Source of the DNA: an uncultured Coriobacteriales bacterium
Lineage (GTDB): Bacteria; Actinomycetota; Coriobacteriia; Coriobacteriales; UMGS124
DNA: 6,904 nucleotides
Assembly (NCBI GenBank): GCA_903789505.1
Contig: CAIFEU010000133.1
Span: 1-6,904 of the forward strand
Reading direction: 5' to 3'
The notes beneath the pieces were generated by a model. The model worked only from the letters and a program-made list of their open reading frames with translations, was not told the DNA's origin and did no database searches. This document shows, in pieces, positions 6,733 through 6,904 of the stretch. Made by a program: the position numbers and the translations under genes. Each line of letters begins with the position of its first letter. Within the stretch, counting starts at the first letter, position 1.

Positions 6733-6829
6733 GGCGCACAGGGGCGGGGTGCAGGCGAGGGCGCGGCGCGCGGACGAGAGGACGCACGGGCGCGCAGGTG
6801 CGGGCGAGGGCGGGCGCGCGGACGGCGGC
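6728..6829 (+). repeat. G-rich imperfect direct repeat downstream of galT
   Basis: Two related units follow one another, about 6728-6780 and 6784-6829. Each begins with GCACGGGCGC (6728-6737, 6784-6793), continues through GGTGCAGGCGAGGG or GGTGCGGGCGAGGG, and ends with GCGCGCGGACG (6766-6776, 6814-6824). The units differ in length by several bases, as expected of a degenerate duplication. A further fragment, GTGCAGGTGCGG, follows at 6830-6841. No gene is supported here. Confidence 0.5.
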
Positions 6830-6904
6830 GTGCAGGTGCGGCCCCCTGCCGGCCGGCGCCCCGGAAATGGCGGCAGACCGAGGTTGGGGACGCCTCCCGA
6901 AGGG

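Larger units (their letters stand above)
6711..6904. other. Non-coding tail after galT, cut by the window end
   Basis: These 194 bases hold no supported gene. Besides the weak hairpin and the G-rich repeat, there is a 10-base palindrome GCCGGCCGGC at 6848-6857. The last bases, GCCTCCCGAAGGG (6892-6904), look like the left arm, loop and start of the right arm of a hairpin that would complete beyond the window. The + strand is strongly G-rich from 6728 to 6840. No T-run, promoter-like AT-rich stretch or tRNA is visible. Confidence 0.5.

Noticed and set aside
6867..6904. ATG 6867 as the start of a further gene running out of the window
   Set aside because: Only 12 codons are visible, no Shine-Dalgarno precedes it, and nothing about the peptide (MAADRGWGRLPK) is recognisable.
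1..6904. CRISPR array, insertion sequence, tRNA or rRNA gene, attachment site
   Set aside because: I saw no regularly spaced identical repeats, no transposase frame or terminal inverted repeats, and no tRNA- or rRNA-like sequence. The window is filled by metabolic genes.

Overview
This very GC-rich window reads as one stretch of a catabolic operon, all on the + strand, for import of a galactose-containing saccharide and its breakdown through the Leloir pathway. The extreme GC content, the purine-rich Shine-Dalgarno sequences before every gene, the class II (Firmicutes-type) galactose-1-phosphate uridylyltransferase and the GalK carrying a GNHTDH motif together suggest an anaerobic high-GC actinobacterium of the Coriobacteriia (Olsenella/Collinsella-like). 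That placement is inference from gene content and base composition, not from a marker gene.

Layout: 1-363 is the 3' end of a probable TetR-family regulator, cut by the window edge. 366-1940 is a GPH-family (MelB-like) sugar:cation symporter of the major facilitator superfamily. 1946-3658 is a cytoplasmic GH36 alpha-galactosidase. 3655-4947 is galactokinase (galK), overlapping the previous stop by the four bases ATGA. 5001-6710 is galT, after a 53-base gap holding a GC-rich hairpin. 6711-6904 has no convincing gene; it holds weak hairpins and G-rich imperfect direct repeats.

Proposed working: the symporter brings in an alpha-galactoside, the glycosidase releases galactose inside the cell, GalK makes galactose-1-phosphate, and GalT exchanges it with UDP-glucose to give glucose-1-phosphate and UDP-galactose. 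The epimerase (galE), mutarotase and phosphoglucomutase needed to complete the route are not in the window. Spacings of 2, 5, -4 and 53 bases, and no visible promoter between genes, argue for one transcript that starts upstream of the window, with the TetR-type protein as the likely local regulator.

The genes are of known families and I found no new kind of system. Points worth a second look are an alpha-galactosidase that seems to lack the usual C-terminal beta domain, family-variant residues in the transporter and galactokinase, low-complexity Ala/Gly/Pro/Asp-rich extensions at nearly every gene junction and inside galT, the galK-galT hairpin, and the repetitive tail.
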